From the NCBI GenBank assembly GCA_016235555.1, contig JACRKC010000005.1, positions 37,092 to 101,091 of the forward strand: DNA of 64,000 nucleotides. Reading direction: 5' to 3'. Made by a program: the position numbers and the translations under genes. The notes beneath the pieces were generated by a model. It searched no databases. It was not told where the DNA came from and saw only the letters and a list, made by a program, of their open reading frames with translations. Within the stretch, counting starts at the first letter, position 1; each line of letters starts with the position of its first letter. The stretch comes from Verrucomicrobiota bacterium (GTDB taxonomy: Bacteria > Verrucomicrobiota > Verrucomicrobiia > Opitutales > Opitutaceae). This document shows positions 16,951-26,791 of the stretch, one piece after another.

Positions 16951-18453
16951 GGGCGCACATCAGTTATTGGATGGGCCGATTGGTGCTGAGTGGGGAAAGA
17001 GCAGATGCCAACGGCCGTTGCGACGGAACGTCTCCAAGCACAGGAGTGCTTCGTCGCCGGATTGGGTCCAGAACTGGCCCGGACGCTTGAAGCGGCATTG
17101 ATACTGGCGGCAGGTCGACTCCATGGCGCCGCTGCCGAGCGGTTCGCCCCGCGCTTTCGCGGTGCCGTAGTCGAGGCGCGCGCGATTTGTTTTCAGATAC
17201 TCGATTTCACGGTCGAGCTGCGCCCCTGCCTCGCCTTCCAGGCGCGGGCGCAGCTCCTCGAGTTGCGTGATGACCGCGCAACCGTCGTCGGCTTTGAGCT
17301 TGGCCAGGAGCGGCTCGACCCAAGCACGCGCGGCGCTCGCGTCGTCGGGGTGCAGCGTGCGCGCCACCGTCCAGAGGTGTTCGCTCACGTGATAGAAGTC
17401 CACGCGCTGGCGCGCGCCGGGGAAGCGATCACCGGCGAGCTTCCAGATCCACACCGCCCCGTCGGCCACGATGAGCACTTCGTTGGTCCGCCCAAGTCCA
17501 CGCCGGCTTGCTTCCGCCCAGAGCTGTTCCCGCAACGCCTCGATGCCGCCGCGGGTCATCACGTAACCGCGGCTCAAGATCGTGGCGCGCCCACTCGCGG
17601 TCTCCCCGCGGTGCCCAAGCCGAAAACAGGTGCCGCCGTAAACCCAGTGCCAGCGTGGCGGCTCCTCGCCCTGCGCGCGCTTCTGCGCACTGTGGCCCCA
17701 ATCGTCTCGCTCCCGGATGTTCCACGCATCCAGCTCGATCACCAGCGTGAACGGCTCCAGCGCCAGCTGCATTTGCAGGTCGCGGTCCTGCTGGACGCGC
17801 CCTGCCGGCCCGCTCATTGGCTGGTCCAGGCTCGCACGTTTTTCCTGCGCGCGCCGGCCTTGCTGGCGTGCCTGCCGGCCCAGTGTCGCCGCGGAGATCT
17901 TCGTGCCCACCAGCCGTTCCACCACTTGCTCCGCTTCCGCCGCGGGCATCTTGCTCACCGTCAACGCGGCGATTTCCTGCACCGCGGGCGACTGCGTGCC
18001 TTCGGGCGGCAGGCCCAGCGCCACATCGGCGGGAAACCGCCACTTGTGGCAGCGCCGGCAATAGCCCCGCGCCCGCGCCACGCGAATCTCGCCAAAACGC
18101 GTCTGAATCGTCGTGCCGTGGCCGCCGCTGCTGCGATGCAGCGGCTGCCTGCACACCGGGCAACGCGGCGGCACCGCCGCCGCCTTGGCTTGCGCGGCTT
18201 TCTCCAGCATCTGCCGCAGCAACTCGTGCCCGCCGCTCAACAACCGCTCTTCCAGGTGCCCCAGATTCTCCTCGGCACAGTGCACGCACCGCTGCATCCG
18301 CTCCGCCAGCCCCAGCCATTGGGCCTCACCGTCTTCGGGCAAAAGCGCGACCGCTGCCGCGGCCGCACTCGACTCCTCCATCGCCAATGTCGACGTCGTC
18401 ATGCGCCTCAGCTTACTGGAGGCCCCGCCTGCTCAAAAGCTGATTTGCGCCCC
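16951..18453 (-). mobile_element. Insertion sequence, ISKra4 family
   Basis: One transposase gene is enclosed by imperfect terminal inverted repeats. The left end GGGCGCACATCAGTTATTG (16951-16969) pairs with the right end CAAAAGCTGATTTGCGCCC (18434-18452 region), 16 of 19 positions matching. The left repeat overlaps the transposase stop codon. The flanks are similar (CCAGCGCC left, CCGGCGCC right), so a degenerate target duplication is possible but not certain. The element looks intact and may be active. Confidence 0.8.
16960..18402 (-). CDS. ISKra4-family transposase
   Basis: A 480-residue DDE transposase. Cysteine pairs CVHCAEE, CPVCRQPL and CRRCHKW in the N-terminal half form the family's zinc-binding region. 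Acidic residues in LVIELDAWNIRERDDWG, LIVADGAVWIWKLAGDRFPG and PLGSGAMESTCRQYQCRFKR fit the catalytic D-D-E positions. DFYHVSEHLWTVAR and RRNGRWHLLFPH are also family hallmarks. It fills the IS between its terminal repeats and shows no frameshift. It points away from the downstream TPR gene, whose start is 67 bp beyond the right IS end. Confidence 0.9.
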   Translation of the reverse strand: MTTSTLAMEESSAAAAAVALLPEDGEAQWLGLAERMQRCVHCAEENLGHLEERLLSGGHELLRQMLEKAAQAKAAAVPPRCPVCRQPLHRSSGGHGTTIQTRFGEIRVARARGYCRRCHKWRFPADVALGLPPEGTQSPAVQEIAALTVSKMPAAEAEQVVERLVGTKISAATLGRQARQQGRRAQEKRASLDQPMSGPAGRVQQDRDLQMQLALEPFTLVIELDAWNIRERDDWGHSAQKRAQGEEPPRWHWVYGGTCFRLGHRGETASGRATILSRGYVMTRGGIEALREQLWAEASRRGLGRTNEVLIVADGAVWIWKLAGDRFPGARQRVDFYHVSEHLWTVARTLHPDDASAARAWVEPLLAKLKADDGCAVITQLEELRPRLEGEAGAQLDREIEYLKTNRARLDYGTAKARGEPLGSGAMESTCRQYQCRFKRPGQFWTQSGDEALLCLETFRRNGRWHLLFPHSAPIGPSNN

Positions 18454-18519
18454 CGGCGCCCTCGACGTCATCTCCGGGCTTTCCTCAGCCCGGCGTTTGC
18501 GCGACACGTAGAGCAAGTC

Positions 18520-20771
18520 ATGGTTCATCCCCCCGCCAGTCAGCTCAAAGCCCGCATCTGGCTGGGCGCCTTGCTGCTGGCGGCCGCGCTTGGCGCGGCT
18601 TACGCGCGGACGCTCGGCGTCCCGTTGCTGCTCGATGATATCGGGAGCATCGGCGAGAACGCCTCCATCCGTTCCCTCTGGCCATTGTGGCCCGTGCTCG
18701 ATCCTCCCGCCGAATACTGCACCGCCGGGCGGCCTCTCCTCAGCCTGAGTTTCGCCCTCAACTACGCGGTCGGCGGCCGCGCGGTCTTCGGCTATCACCT
18801 GGTCAACCTGCTGATCCACCTCGGTGCCACCTGGCTGCTCTTCGGTTTGGTGCGGCGCTTGTTGGCCGCCCGGCGGACCCCGGCCGGTCCGCATTTCCAT
18901 GCGGAACCGCTCGCCGGCGGCATCGCCCTGCTCTGGGCGTTGCATCCGCTGCACACCGGCACGGTGACCTATCTTTCCCAGCGGGCGGAATCGCTCATGG
19001 GCCTGTGCTATCTCGCCACCGGCTATTGCCTGGTGCGGGCAGCGAGTTCGGTGCGGCACGCTCGCGCCTGGCAGGGGCTTTCAGTGCTGGCATGCTGGCT
19101 GGGCATGACGGCCAAAGAGCCGATGGTAACCGCACCGTTTCTGATCTTTGTTTTCGACTGGGCGCTCGTCGCCGGCTCCCTCGCCGAAATCCGCCGCCGG
19201 CGCACCGGATACCATGCGGGCCTCGCCGCCTCGTGGCTCCTGCTCGCCGCCTTGATGGCGACCTCCGACTTGGGATCGCGTGGCGTCGGCGCCGGGTTCG
19301 GCGGACTCACCCCCGGCCAATACCTGGCCATCGAAACCGGGGTCGTCGCCGACTACCTCGCGCTGGTTCTCTGGCCGGCGTCCCTGGTTTTCGACTACGG
19401 TCCGGATGGCTGGCTGGCACTCGCCTTCCCCTCCGGGCGCACTGGGTTGGTCCTCGCCGCCGTTCTGGCCGGAGCGATCACGCTCTGGCGCCGCGGGTCG
19501 CGCCACTGGTGGTTCATCGCCGGCTACTTTGTGCTGCTGTCGCCAACTTCGAGTGTGGTGCCGGTCGCGCTCCAGCCGATGGCGGAAAGCAGACTGTATC
19601 TCCCGTCGATCATGGTGGTCGCGCCGCTGGTGTTGTTCGCCCATCGCCTGGTGGGCCGGCGCGTCGTCGGCCTGCTCGTGGCCGGCGCACTCGCCGGCGG
19701 AGCCCTGACCTTCCTCCGCAACGAAACCTACCGGGATCCGGCCGCACTCTGGCGTGACACCGTGGCCCAGCGCCCCGGGAACTCGCGCGCCCATGCGCAG
19801 CTGGCGCTTCATCTGGCCGGCGCACCCGGCCGGTCGGCCGAGGCGGAACAACACTACCTTGCGGCCCTTCGTCTCAATCCGACCGATCTCCCGACACAGA
19901 TCAACTACGCCAACCTGCTCGCCCGCCTGCCCGGCCGGCGCCCGGATGCGATCGCGCGCCACGAGGCCGTCCTCCAAGCCGTCCCGGATCAGGCGCTGGC
20001 CCACAACGGCCTCGGCCTCCTGCTCGCCGAGATTCCGGGCCGTGAGGCCGACGCGATCCGGCACTACGAAGCCGCGCTCCGGTCGAACCCCGCCGATGCG
20101 GCCGTGCACAACAACCTCGGCCTGCTGCTGGCGAAAATGCCCGGGCGTGAAACCGACGCGGTGCGGCACTTCGAATCCGCCCGGCACAGCGATCCCCATT
20201 TCGCCGCCCCGCACAACAACCTCGCCAATCTGCTGGTGCGACTGCCCGGTCAGGCCGCCGCGGCGATCCGACACTACGAGTCCGCCTTGCGCCTCGATCC
20301 CGCCTATGCCGCCGCCCACATCAATCTCGGCCTGCTGCTCGCGGCCACGCCCGGGCGCGAGCCGGAGGCCGAGCGCCATTTTCGCGCCGCACTCACCCTC
20401 GAGCCGATGCACCCGGAGACCCACTACAATCTAGCCAACCTGCTTTCCGCGGCCCCGGCCCGCCACCAGGAAGCGATCGCTCACTACGAGACGGCGCTGC
20501 GCCTGGCCCCTGCGCATGCCGCCGCTCACAACAACTATGGTCTGCTCCTGCTGCGGCAACCGGGCCAGCAGGCCGCGGCGATGAGCCGGTTCGAAGCCGC
20601 GGTCCGATCCGACCCCGCGCTGCCCGATGCCCATTACAACCTCGGAGTGATGCTGGCCGGCGTGCCCGGGCGACGGGCCGACGCCCTCGTGCACATCACG
20701 ACGGCCCTGCGTCTGCGCCCCGGCTTCCCGGCGGCCCAGGACGCCCTGCGCCAACTGCAACCACCGCCGGA

Positions 20772-20775
<4 letters not shown>
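18520..20775 (+). CDS. Polytopic membrane protein with C-terminal TPR repeats (TMTC-like)
   Basis: A 751-residue protein. The N-terminal 400 residues contain about ten hydrophobic segments (for example WLGALLLAAALGAAYA, YHLVNLLIHLGATWLLFGLV, GLLVAGALAGGALTFL). They include the motif LLWALHPLHTGTVTYLSQRAESLMG, which resembles the HPLHxExVxWVAxRxE region of TMTC-type putative O-mannosyltransferases. From about residue 415 there are roughly nine TPR units of 35-37 residues, each containing PGR and a HYEAALRLNP-like helix. Loops after DDIGSIGEN could hold the acidic catalytic pair of GT-C enzymes, but this is inference. The start at 18520 is the first ATG after the IS; upstream open frame is readthrough across the IS. 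Its stop overlaps the GTG proposed for queA. Confidence 0.85.
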
Positions 20776-21998
<1,223 letters not shown>

Positions 21999-22032
21999 TT
22001 TCGCTCCCGCCAACGGCCGCGGGAGAACGTCG

Positions 22033-22061
22033 TGAAATGTAATCTTTTTAGTTGCATTTCA
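22033..22061. promoter_or_regulatory. AT-rich inverted repeat upstream of the YceI gene
   Basis: TGAAATGTAA (22033-22042) and TTGCATTTCA (22052-22061) are inverted arms of 10 bp with one mismatch and a 9-bp AT-rich spacer. In GC-rich surroundings, 68 bp ahead of the start codon, this looks like a regulator-binding site overlapping the promoter. It does not clearly match a known operator. Confidence 0.5.
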
Positions 22062-22128
22062 ATAAAACCCGCCTTTCGTGCCTCCCCGTTAGTTCAACAT
22101 CAAAGCATCCACCCGTCTTTTTCTCCCA

Positions 22129-22716
22129 ATGAAAACCAACCGCTCACTCCTCCTCGCCGCCGCGCTCGCGCTCGGCGCGTTCAACTCCGCGTCCGCCGCG
22201 GTCGAAACCTACGTGATCGACCCCGTCCACTCCTCGGTCGGGTTCAGCATCCGCCACTTCGTCAGCAAGGTGCCCGGCACCTTCACCAAGTTCGCCGGCA
22301 CGATCGCCGTCGACCGCGCCAACCTCGAGCGCAGCCGGGTCGAGGCCACGATCGACGTCGGCTCGGTCAACACCGCCAACGAAAAACGCGACGCCCACCT
22401 CAAGTCGCCCGACTTCTTCGATTCCGCCAGATTCACCGGCATCGCCTTCAAGAGCACCGCGTGGAAGCAGACCGGCGACAACACCTTCGCCGTCACCGGC
22501 GACCTCACGCTCCACGGCGTCACCAAGTCCGTCGTGCTGAAGGTCAACCTGCTCGGCTTCGGCCCCGGCATGCAGGGCGCCCAGCTCTCCGGCTGGGAGG
22601 CGACCACCACGCTCAAAAAGTCCGACTTCGGGATGGGCGGCCCGGCCATGCTCTCCGCCGCGCTCGGCGACGAGGTCGCCATCACCATCGCGATCGAAGC
22701 CGCGATGAAAAAATAA
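22129..22716 (+). CDS. Periplasmic YceI-family lipid-binding protein
   Basis: A 195-residue protein with a signal peptide (MKTNRSLLLAAALALGAFNS, cleaved after SASA). The mature part is a YceI lipocalin-like barrel: YVIDPVHSSVGFSIRHF, GTFTKFAGTI, DVGSVNTANEKRDAHLKSPDFFD, VTGDLTLHGVTKSVVL and KKSDFGMGG are all typical. YceI proteins bind isoprenoid-type lipids in the periplasm; the exact ligand here is unknown. It is monocistronic: it has its own AT-rich promoter region with an inverted repeat and a clear Rho-independent terminator 28 bp after the stop. Confidence 0.94.
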   Translation: MKTNRSLLLAAALALGAFNSASAAVETYVIDPVHSSVGFSIRHFVSKVPGTFTKFAGTIAVDRANLERSRVEATIDVGSVNTANEKRDAHLKSPDFFDSARFTGIAFKSTAWKQTGDNTFAVTGDLTLHGVTKSVVLKVNLLGFGPGMQGAQLSGWEATTTLKKSDFGMGGPAMLSAALGDEVAITIAIEAAMKK

Positions 22717-22744
22717 CCGCCGCCGCCTGTTTTCTTCCTTTGCC

Positions 22745-22776
22745 AAAGACGGCCCGCTCGGGCCGTCTTTCTTTTG
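22745..22776 (+). terminator. Rho-independent terminator after the YceI gene
   Basis: AAAGACGGCC (22745-22754) pairs with GGCCGTCTTT (22761-22770) and is followed by CTTTTG. The stem is GC-rich with a 6-base loop. Confidence 0.88.
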
Positions 22777-22786
22777 CGCGAACCGC

Positions 22787-23149
22787 ATGACCGCCGACGA
22801 ACTCCAGACCTTGATCGAAGACGCCACCGCCGACTACGCGCTCGGCGAGACCGAGGTCGCGCTGGCCAAGCTCGCCCGCGCCACCGCCGCCGCCCCCGAC
22901 TCGTTCGAGGCCTGGCATGCGCAGGCCGAGATTCATTTTTCGCTCCGCCGGCTCGACGCCGCCCTCGCCGCCGCGGAGCACGCCCACCGCCTCCGCCCCG
23001 CCGATCTCTTCATCAACACCACCCTCTCCCGCATCTGGATGGAGCGCGGCGACAAGGCCCGCGCCGAGCACTTCGGCGCGCAGGCCAAGATCGCCAGCTG
23101 GAAGGACCAGCTCAAAAAACCGGCTCCGCCCGCCCCGCCCGCTCCCTGA
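22787..23149 (+). CDS. Small TPR protein
   Basis: A 120-residue soluble protein. Three helical pairs of TPR type are visible (DYALGETEVALAKLARATAA, SFEAWHAQAEIHFSLRRLDA, DLFINTTLSRIWMERGDKAR). It ends with a Pro/Ala tail. No signal peptide. It follows the yceI terminator by 10 bp, so it probably has its own promoter within or after that hairpin. Function unknown; TPRs suggest a protein-binding role. Confidence 0.78.
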   Translation: MTADELQTLIEDATADYALGETEVALAKLARATAAAPDSFEAWHAQAEIHFSLRRLDAALAAAEHAHRLRPADLFINTTLSRIWMERGDKARAEHFGAQAKIASWKDQLKKPAPPAPPAP

Positions 23150-23174
23150 CCGCCCGCGGCGCTCCCGCCCACCG

Positions 23175-23315
23175 GGGTGTGACTCAAACTGAAGTCAGCG
23201 ATTTGTAGCGGCGGTCTATGACCGCCGAACGAATGCCCTTGGCGCAACGTCGGCGGTCATAGACCGCCGCTACAGCCGAGCCATTCGAAAACTGACCTCA
23301 GTTTGAGTTGCACCC
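23175..23315. repeat. Composite palindrome (GTGACTCAAACTGA outer arms, GTAGCGGCGGTCTATGACCG inner module), copy 1
   Basis: Outer arms GTGTGACTCAAACTGA (from 23176) and TCAGTTTGAGTTGCAC (ending about 23313) enclose the inner palindrome 23205-23273. The inner loop contains AACGAATGCCCTTGGCGCAA. The whole structure recurs at 38879-39018 and 42875-43013 with high identity. It lies between the small TPR gene and accA. Confidence 0.88.
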
Positions 23316-23385
23316 CGCACACCGCTTGCACAGAACCGCCCGTTGACACCGCTCGCGCGCCACCCGTAACGTCCCCGTCCCACCT

Positions 23386-24366
23386 ATGGAAAGCCCGGCC
23401 TATGTGTTGGAGTTTGAGAAGCCGCTCCGCGAACTTGCCAAGCAACTCGATGAACTGCGCCAGCGGTCCATCGAGACCAACGTCGATTTGCACGACGAGA
23501 TCGGAGCGATCGAAAAGAAGATCGAGACCACGCGGCGCGAGATCTACTCGAACCTCTCCCCCTGGCAGAAAGTCCAGGTGGCCCGCCACCCCCGCCGCCC
23601 CTACGCCCTCGATTACGTCAAACTCATCTGCGAGGACTTCAGCGAACTCCACGGCGACCGCCAGTATCGCGACGACCAGGCGCTCATCGGCGGCACCGCG
23701 TTTTTCGACGATGAGGCCGTCATGGTCATCGCGCAGCAAAAAGGCCGCGACCCGAAGGAGCGCATTCTGCGCAATTTCGGCATGCCCCAGCCCGAGGGAT
23801 ACCGCAAGGCCCTCCGCCTGATGCGCCTCGCCGAGAAATTCGGCCTGCCGGTCCTCACCTTCGTCGACACGCCCGGCGCCTTCCCCGGCATCGAGTCCGA
23901 AGCGCGCCACGTCTCCGAAGCCATCGCCGTCAACCTCCGCGAGATGGCCATGCTCCGCACGCCCACCATTTCCGTCGTCGTCGGCGAAGGCGGCTCCGGC
24001 GGCGCGCTCGGCATCGGCGTCACCGACCGCGTGCTCATTTTCGAAAACAGCTACTACTCCGTCATTTCTCCCGAGGGTTGCGCCGCCATTCTTTGGAAAG
24101 ACGGCGCCAAAGCCCCGCTGGCGGCCGATGCGCTCAAGCTCAGCGCCGATCACCTCGAAAAACTCGGTGTCGTCGACGAGGTGATCGCCGAGCCCCCGGG
24201 TGGTGCGCACAACGATCCCGCGCAAGCTGCCGCCGCGCTCAAATACGCGCTGCACAAACACCTCAACGACCTCCGCGCGCTCAACACGCCGAAGCTCCTC
24301 GACACCCGCTACGACCGCTACCGCCACCTCGGCGTCTACGAAGAGTCCGGCGCCGTGCGGAGCTGA
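23386..24366 (+). CDS. accA: Acetyl-CoA carboxylase carboxyltransferase subunit alpha
   Basis: A 326-residue cytoplasmic protein, close to the usual 315-320. It is half of the carboxyltransferase that moves CO2 from biotin to acetyl-CoA to give malonyl-CoA for fatty-acid synthesis. Family markers are LEFEKPLRELAKQLDELR, HPRRPYALDYVKLICEDF, ELHGDRQYRDD, LPVLTFVDTPGAFPGIESE, VGEGGSGGALGIGV and YSVISPEGCAAILWKD. No accD or accBC lies nearby. It is flanked by composite palindromes on both sides and converges with the phosphoesterase gene. Confidence 0.97.
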   Translation: MESPAYVLEFEKPLRELAKQLDELRQRSIETNVDLHDEIGAIEKKIETTRREIYSNLSPWQKVQVARHPRRPYALDYVKLICEDFSELHGDRQYRDDQALIGGTAFFDDEAVMVIAQQKGRDPKERILRNFGMPQPEGYRKALRLMRLAEKFGLPVLTFVDTPGAFPGIESEARHVSEAIAVNLREMAMLRTPTISVVVGEGGSGGALGIGVTDRVLIFENSYYSVISPEGCAAILWKDGAKAPLAADALKLSADHLEKLGVVDEVIAEPPGGAHNDPAQAAAALKYALHKHLNDLRALNTPKLLDTRYDRYRHLGVYEESGAVRS

Positions 24367-24419
24367 CCGCGCCCGCGCGCTCTCTAATCGTAGCCCGCTT
24401 CGTGAGAAGCGGGATCTCT

Positions 24420-24544
24420 CAGGAGGCATCGAAAAAGGTCGCTCAGCAAGGTAGCGGAAGCCGTGAGGCTTTCGCCGCTTCGAAAGAGACGCTCACGCGT
24501 TCCGCTACAGGACCGCGCAGTCACGAGGCTTTTTCGACGCGCTC
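24420..24544. repeat. Composite palindrome (GCATCGAAAAAGG outer arms, GTAGCGGAAG inner module)
   Basis: Outer arms GGCATCGAAAAAGG (24425-24438) and GGCTTTTTCGACGCGCTC (about 24527-24544) surround an inner palindrome from GTAGCGGAAGCCGTGAGGCT (24451) to CGCGTTCCGCTAC (about 24508). The inner module matches 45947-46016, but the outer arms match the elements near 2480 and 49135. It lies between convergent accA and the phosphoesterase gene and could terminate both. A small separate hairpin (CCCGCTTCGTGAGAAGCGGG) lies just before it. Confidence 0.8.
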
Positions 24545-25327
24545 TTACTTCCGCACCGTCACCAGCTCGATCTTCTTCGCGTTCGCGGTCGAGGCCTCGA
24601 TCTCGATCAGCGCCGCCGAGAGCCGCACGTCTTCCGTCGCCACGTCGAACCGTCGCGGCATGCCATCAAGAAAACGCTCCACCACCGGCTTCACCTCGCG
24701 ACCGAGCACGCTCGCATACGGTCCCGTCATGCCCACGTCGCACATGAAGGCCGTGCCCTTCGGCAGCACGATCGCGTCGGCCGTCGGCACGTGCGTGTGC
24801 GTGCCGAGCACCGCGGTCACCCGCCCGTCGAGATGCCAGCCGAGCGCCTGCTTCTCCGACGTGGCCTCCGCGTGGATCTCCACGATGATCGCGTCGCATT
24901 GCGCGCGCAGTTGCTCGATCATCCGGTCCGCGCACAGAAACGGACACTCCGCCTTCATCCCCATGAACGTCCGGCCGAGCACCGTGAACACCGCCACGCG
25001 AAACCCGCGCGCCTCGATGATGAGGTGGTCCCACCCCGGATTCGACTTCGGCAGGTTCGCCGGCCGGCACACGCGCTCGATCTGCGTGATCTCCGTTTCC
25101 CAGCCGCGCTGGTCCCACACGTGATCGCCCAGCGTGATCGCATCCACGCCGCCCTCGAGCAACGACCGCGCGATGCCGCCGGTGATGCCCGCACCCGCGG
25201 CGGCGTTCTCTCCGTTGGCGATCACGAAATCGACCGCCTGCTCGCGACGCAGCCGCGGCACGCGATCCGCGACGATCTCGCGCCCCGGCCGGCCCACGAT
25301 GTCGCCGATGAAAAGCAGCTTGAGCAT
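24545..25327 (-). CDS. YmdB-like metallophosphoesterase (TIGR00282 family)
   Basis: A 260-residue cytoplasmic protein. It starts [16 protein letters not shown]; the Asp of [13 protein letters not shown] (Asn-Gly-Glu), LGDHVWDQ, then the [19 protein letters not shown] and [11 protein letters not shown] histidines form the dinuclear metal site of this family. B. subtilis YmdB, a relative, hydrolyses cyclic nucleotides such as 2',3'-cAMP; substrate here is unproven. The start at 25327 is chosen because the family begins at this Met; the longer frame adds only an Arg-rich stretch. Confidence 0.92.
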   Translation of the reverse strand: MLKLLFIGDIVGRPGREIVADRVPRLRREQAVDFVIANGENAAAGAGITGGIARSLLEGGVDAITLGDHVWDQRGWETEITQIERVCRPANLPKSNPGWDHLIIEARGFRVAVFTVLGRTFMGMKAECPFLCADRMIEQLRAQCDAIIVEIHAEATSEKQALGWHLDGRVTAVLGTHTHVPTADAIVLPKGTAFMCDVGMTGPYASVLGREVKPVVERFLDGMPRRFDVATEDVRLSAALIEIEASTANAKKIELVTVRK

Positions 25328-25412
25328 GCCGCCACGCTGCGCGCGCCCGCGACGAGGCGCCAATCATTTTTCGCGCCTTGCCGCGCCCGGCGTTCTGCGG
25401 CTTAACCCCGCC

Positions 25413-26558
25413 ATGCATCTCACCCCGCACCTCGCTCTCGCTGCCTTCGTTTCCGGCCTCGCGTTCGCCGCTCAACCGGCAGCCAAAGCGCCGGACGTCG
25501 CGAAAATGGACCCGGCCATGGCCGTGAACAAAGCCGCCGCCGAAAATCTCGACTGGCACGATGTCACGCAGTGGGGCGTCGAGGGGCGCGAGTGGATCGA
25601 CGAGGAACGCGCGCGCTGGTTCGATCGGTTTCCGGCCGCCGCGGAAAAGTCCGTCACCTCCAACGTCTGGAATCTCAGCCGCGACAGCGCCGGCATGATG
25701 GTGCGGTTCAAGACCGACGCCACCGCCATCCACGTTCACTACAAACTCCGCAAATCCAACCTCGGCATGCCGCACATGCCCGCCACCGGCGTGAGCGGCG
25801 TCGATCTCTATGCGCGCGCCCCCGACGGCAAATGGCGCTGGGTGCAGGTCACGAAACCCGCCACGCAGGAAGTCCGCGCCGAGATCATCAAGGATCTCGC
25901 CCCCGGCTACCGCGAATACGCCGCCTACCTCCCGCTCTACAACGGCGTCGAGTCGCTCGCGATCGGCGTGCCCCAGGGCGCGAAATTCGAGGGCCTCGCC
26001 CCGCGCCCGAAGCCCATCGTCTTCTACGGCACCTCCATCACGCACGGCGCGTGCGCGTCGCGGCCCGGCATGGTTCACACCGCGATCCTCGGCCGCCGCT
26101 TCGATGCGCCGGTCGTCAACCTCGGCTTCTCCGGCAACGGCCGCATGGACGCCGCCGTGGGCGACTACCTCGTGAAAATCGACGCCGCCGTCTACGTGAT
26201 CGACTGCCTGCCCAACATGCAGCCCGCGCAGGTCCGCGAAAAATGCATCCCGCTCGTCAAACAACTCCGCGCCGCCAAACCCACCACGCCCATCGTGCTC
26301 GTCGAGGACCGCCGCTTCACCAACGACTGGATCACGCCCGCGAAGCAAAAATTCCACACCGACAACCACGCCGCGCTGCGCGAGGCGTTCGACACCCTGC
26401 AAAAGGAAGGCGTGAAAAACCTCTTCTACGTTCCCGGCGACGCGCTCTACGGCACCGACACCGAGGGCGCCACCGACGCCTCGCACGCGAGCGACCTCGG
26501 CTTCATGCGCCAGGCCGACGTGATGGAGCCCGTGCTCCGCGCCGCGCTGAAGCGCTAA
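25413..26558 (+). CDS. Secreted SGNH/GDSL-type hydrolase
   Basis: A 381-residue protein with a signal peptide (LTPHLALAAFVSGLAFAAQP). Residues about 45-190 form a beta-rich N-terminal domain. The SGNH domain follows: block I is FYGTSITHGACASRPG with the nucleophilic serine, the block II glycine is near NLGFSGNGRMD, block III has DCLPNM in place of GxND, and the catalytic Asp-His pair lies in ATDASHASDLGF. Such enzymes are esterases, often deacetylating polysaccharides. It stands alone, followed by short hairpins at 26567-26589 and 26621-26640. Confidence 0.88.
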   Translation: MHLTPHLALAAFVSGLAFAAQPAAKAPDVAKMDPAMAVNKAAAENLDWHDVTQWGVEGREWIDEERARWFDRFPAAAEKSVTSNVWNLSRDSAGMMVRFKTDATAIHVHYKLRKSNLGMPHMPATGVSGVDLYARAPDGKWRWVQVTKPATQEVRAEIIKDLAPGYREYAAYLPLYNGVESLAIGVPQGAKFEGLAPRPKPIVFYGTSITHGACASRPGMVHTAILGRRFDAPVVNLGFSGNGRMDAAVGDYLVKIDAAVYVIDCLPNMQPAQVREKCIPLVKQLRAAKPTTPIVLVEDRRFTNDWITPAKQKFHTDNHAALREAFDTLQKEGVKNLFYVPGDALYGTDTEGATDASHASDLGFMRQADVMEPVLRAALKR

Positions 26559-26566
26559 CCGTGGTC

Positions 26567-26744
26567 GTGGACGAGGCGTCCCGCCTCGTGTTTGTCGACC
26601 CGCAGCCACCCAGTAAACATCCCCGGAGCAAACTCCGGGGCATTTGATCAAACCTCCATGTTCCGCTCCCAACCTCGCCGGTTTTGTGGCACGGGTCTCC
26701 TGACCCGTGCTCCACTTCGCCCCGGGTCAGGAGACCCGTGCCAC
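26567..26744. repeat. Cluster of palindromes between the SGNH hydrolase and mtnA
   Basis: Three hairpins follow one another. ACGAGGCG/CGCCTCGT within 26567-26589 is identical to one at 38822-38844, also just after a stop codon. CCCCGGAG/CTCCGGGG lies at 26621-26640. A 59-bp palindrome from GTGGCACGGGTCTCCTGACC (26686) to GGAGACCCGTGCCAC (26744) completes the cluster. Confidence 0.8.
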
Positions 26745-26791
26745 CGCCCAACCAACGCGAAGCACGCTTCGCGGTCTCGGACCCACCGCGA

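Noticed and set aside
16990..18519. A plus-strand open frame running through the IS into the TPR gene
   Set aside because: It is antisense to the ISKra4 transposase and only accidentally in frame; the TPR protein begins at 18520.
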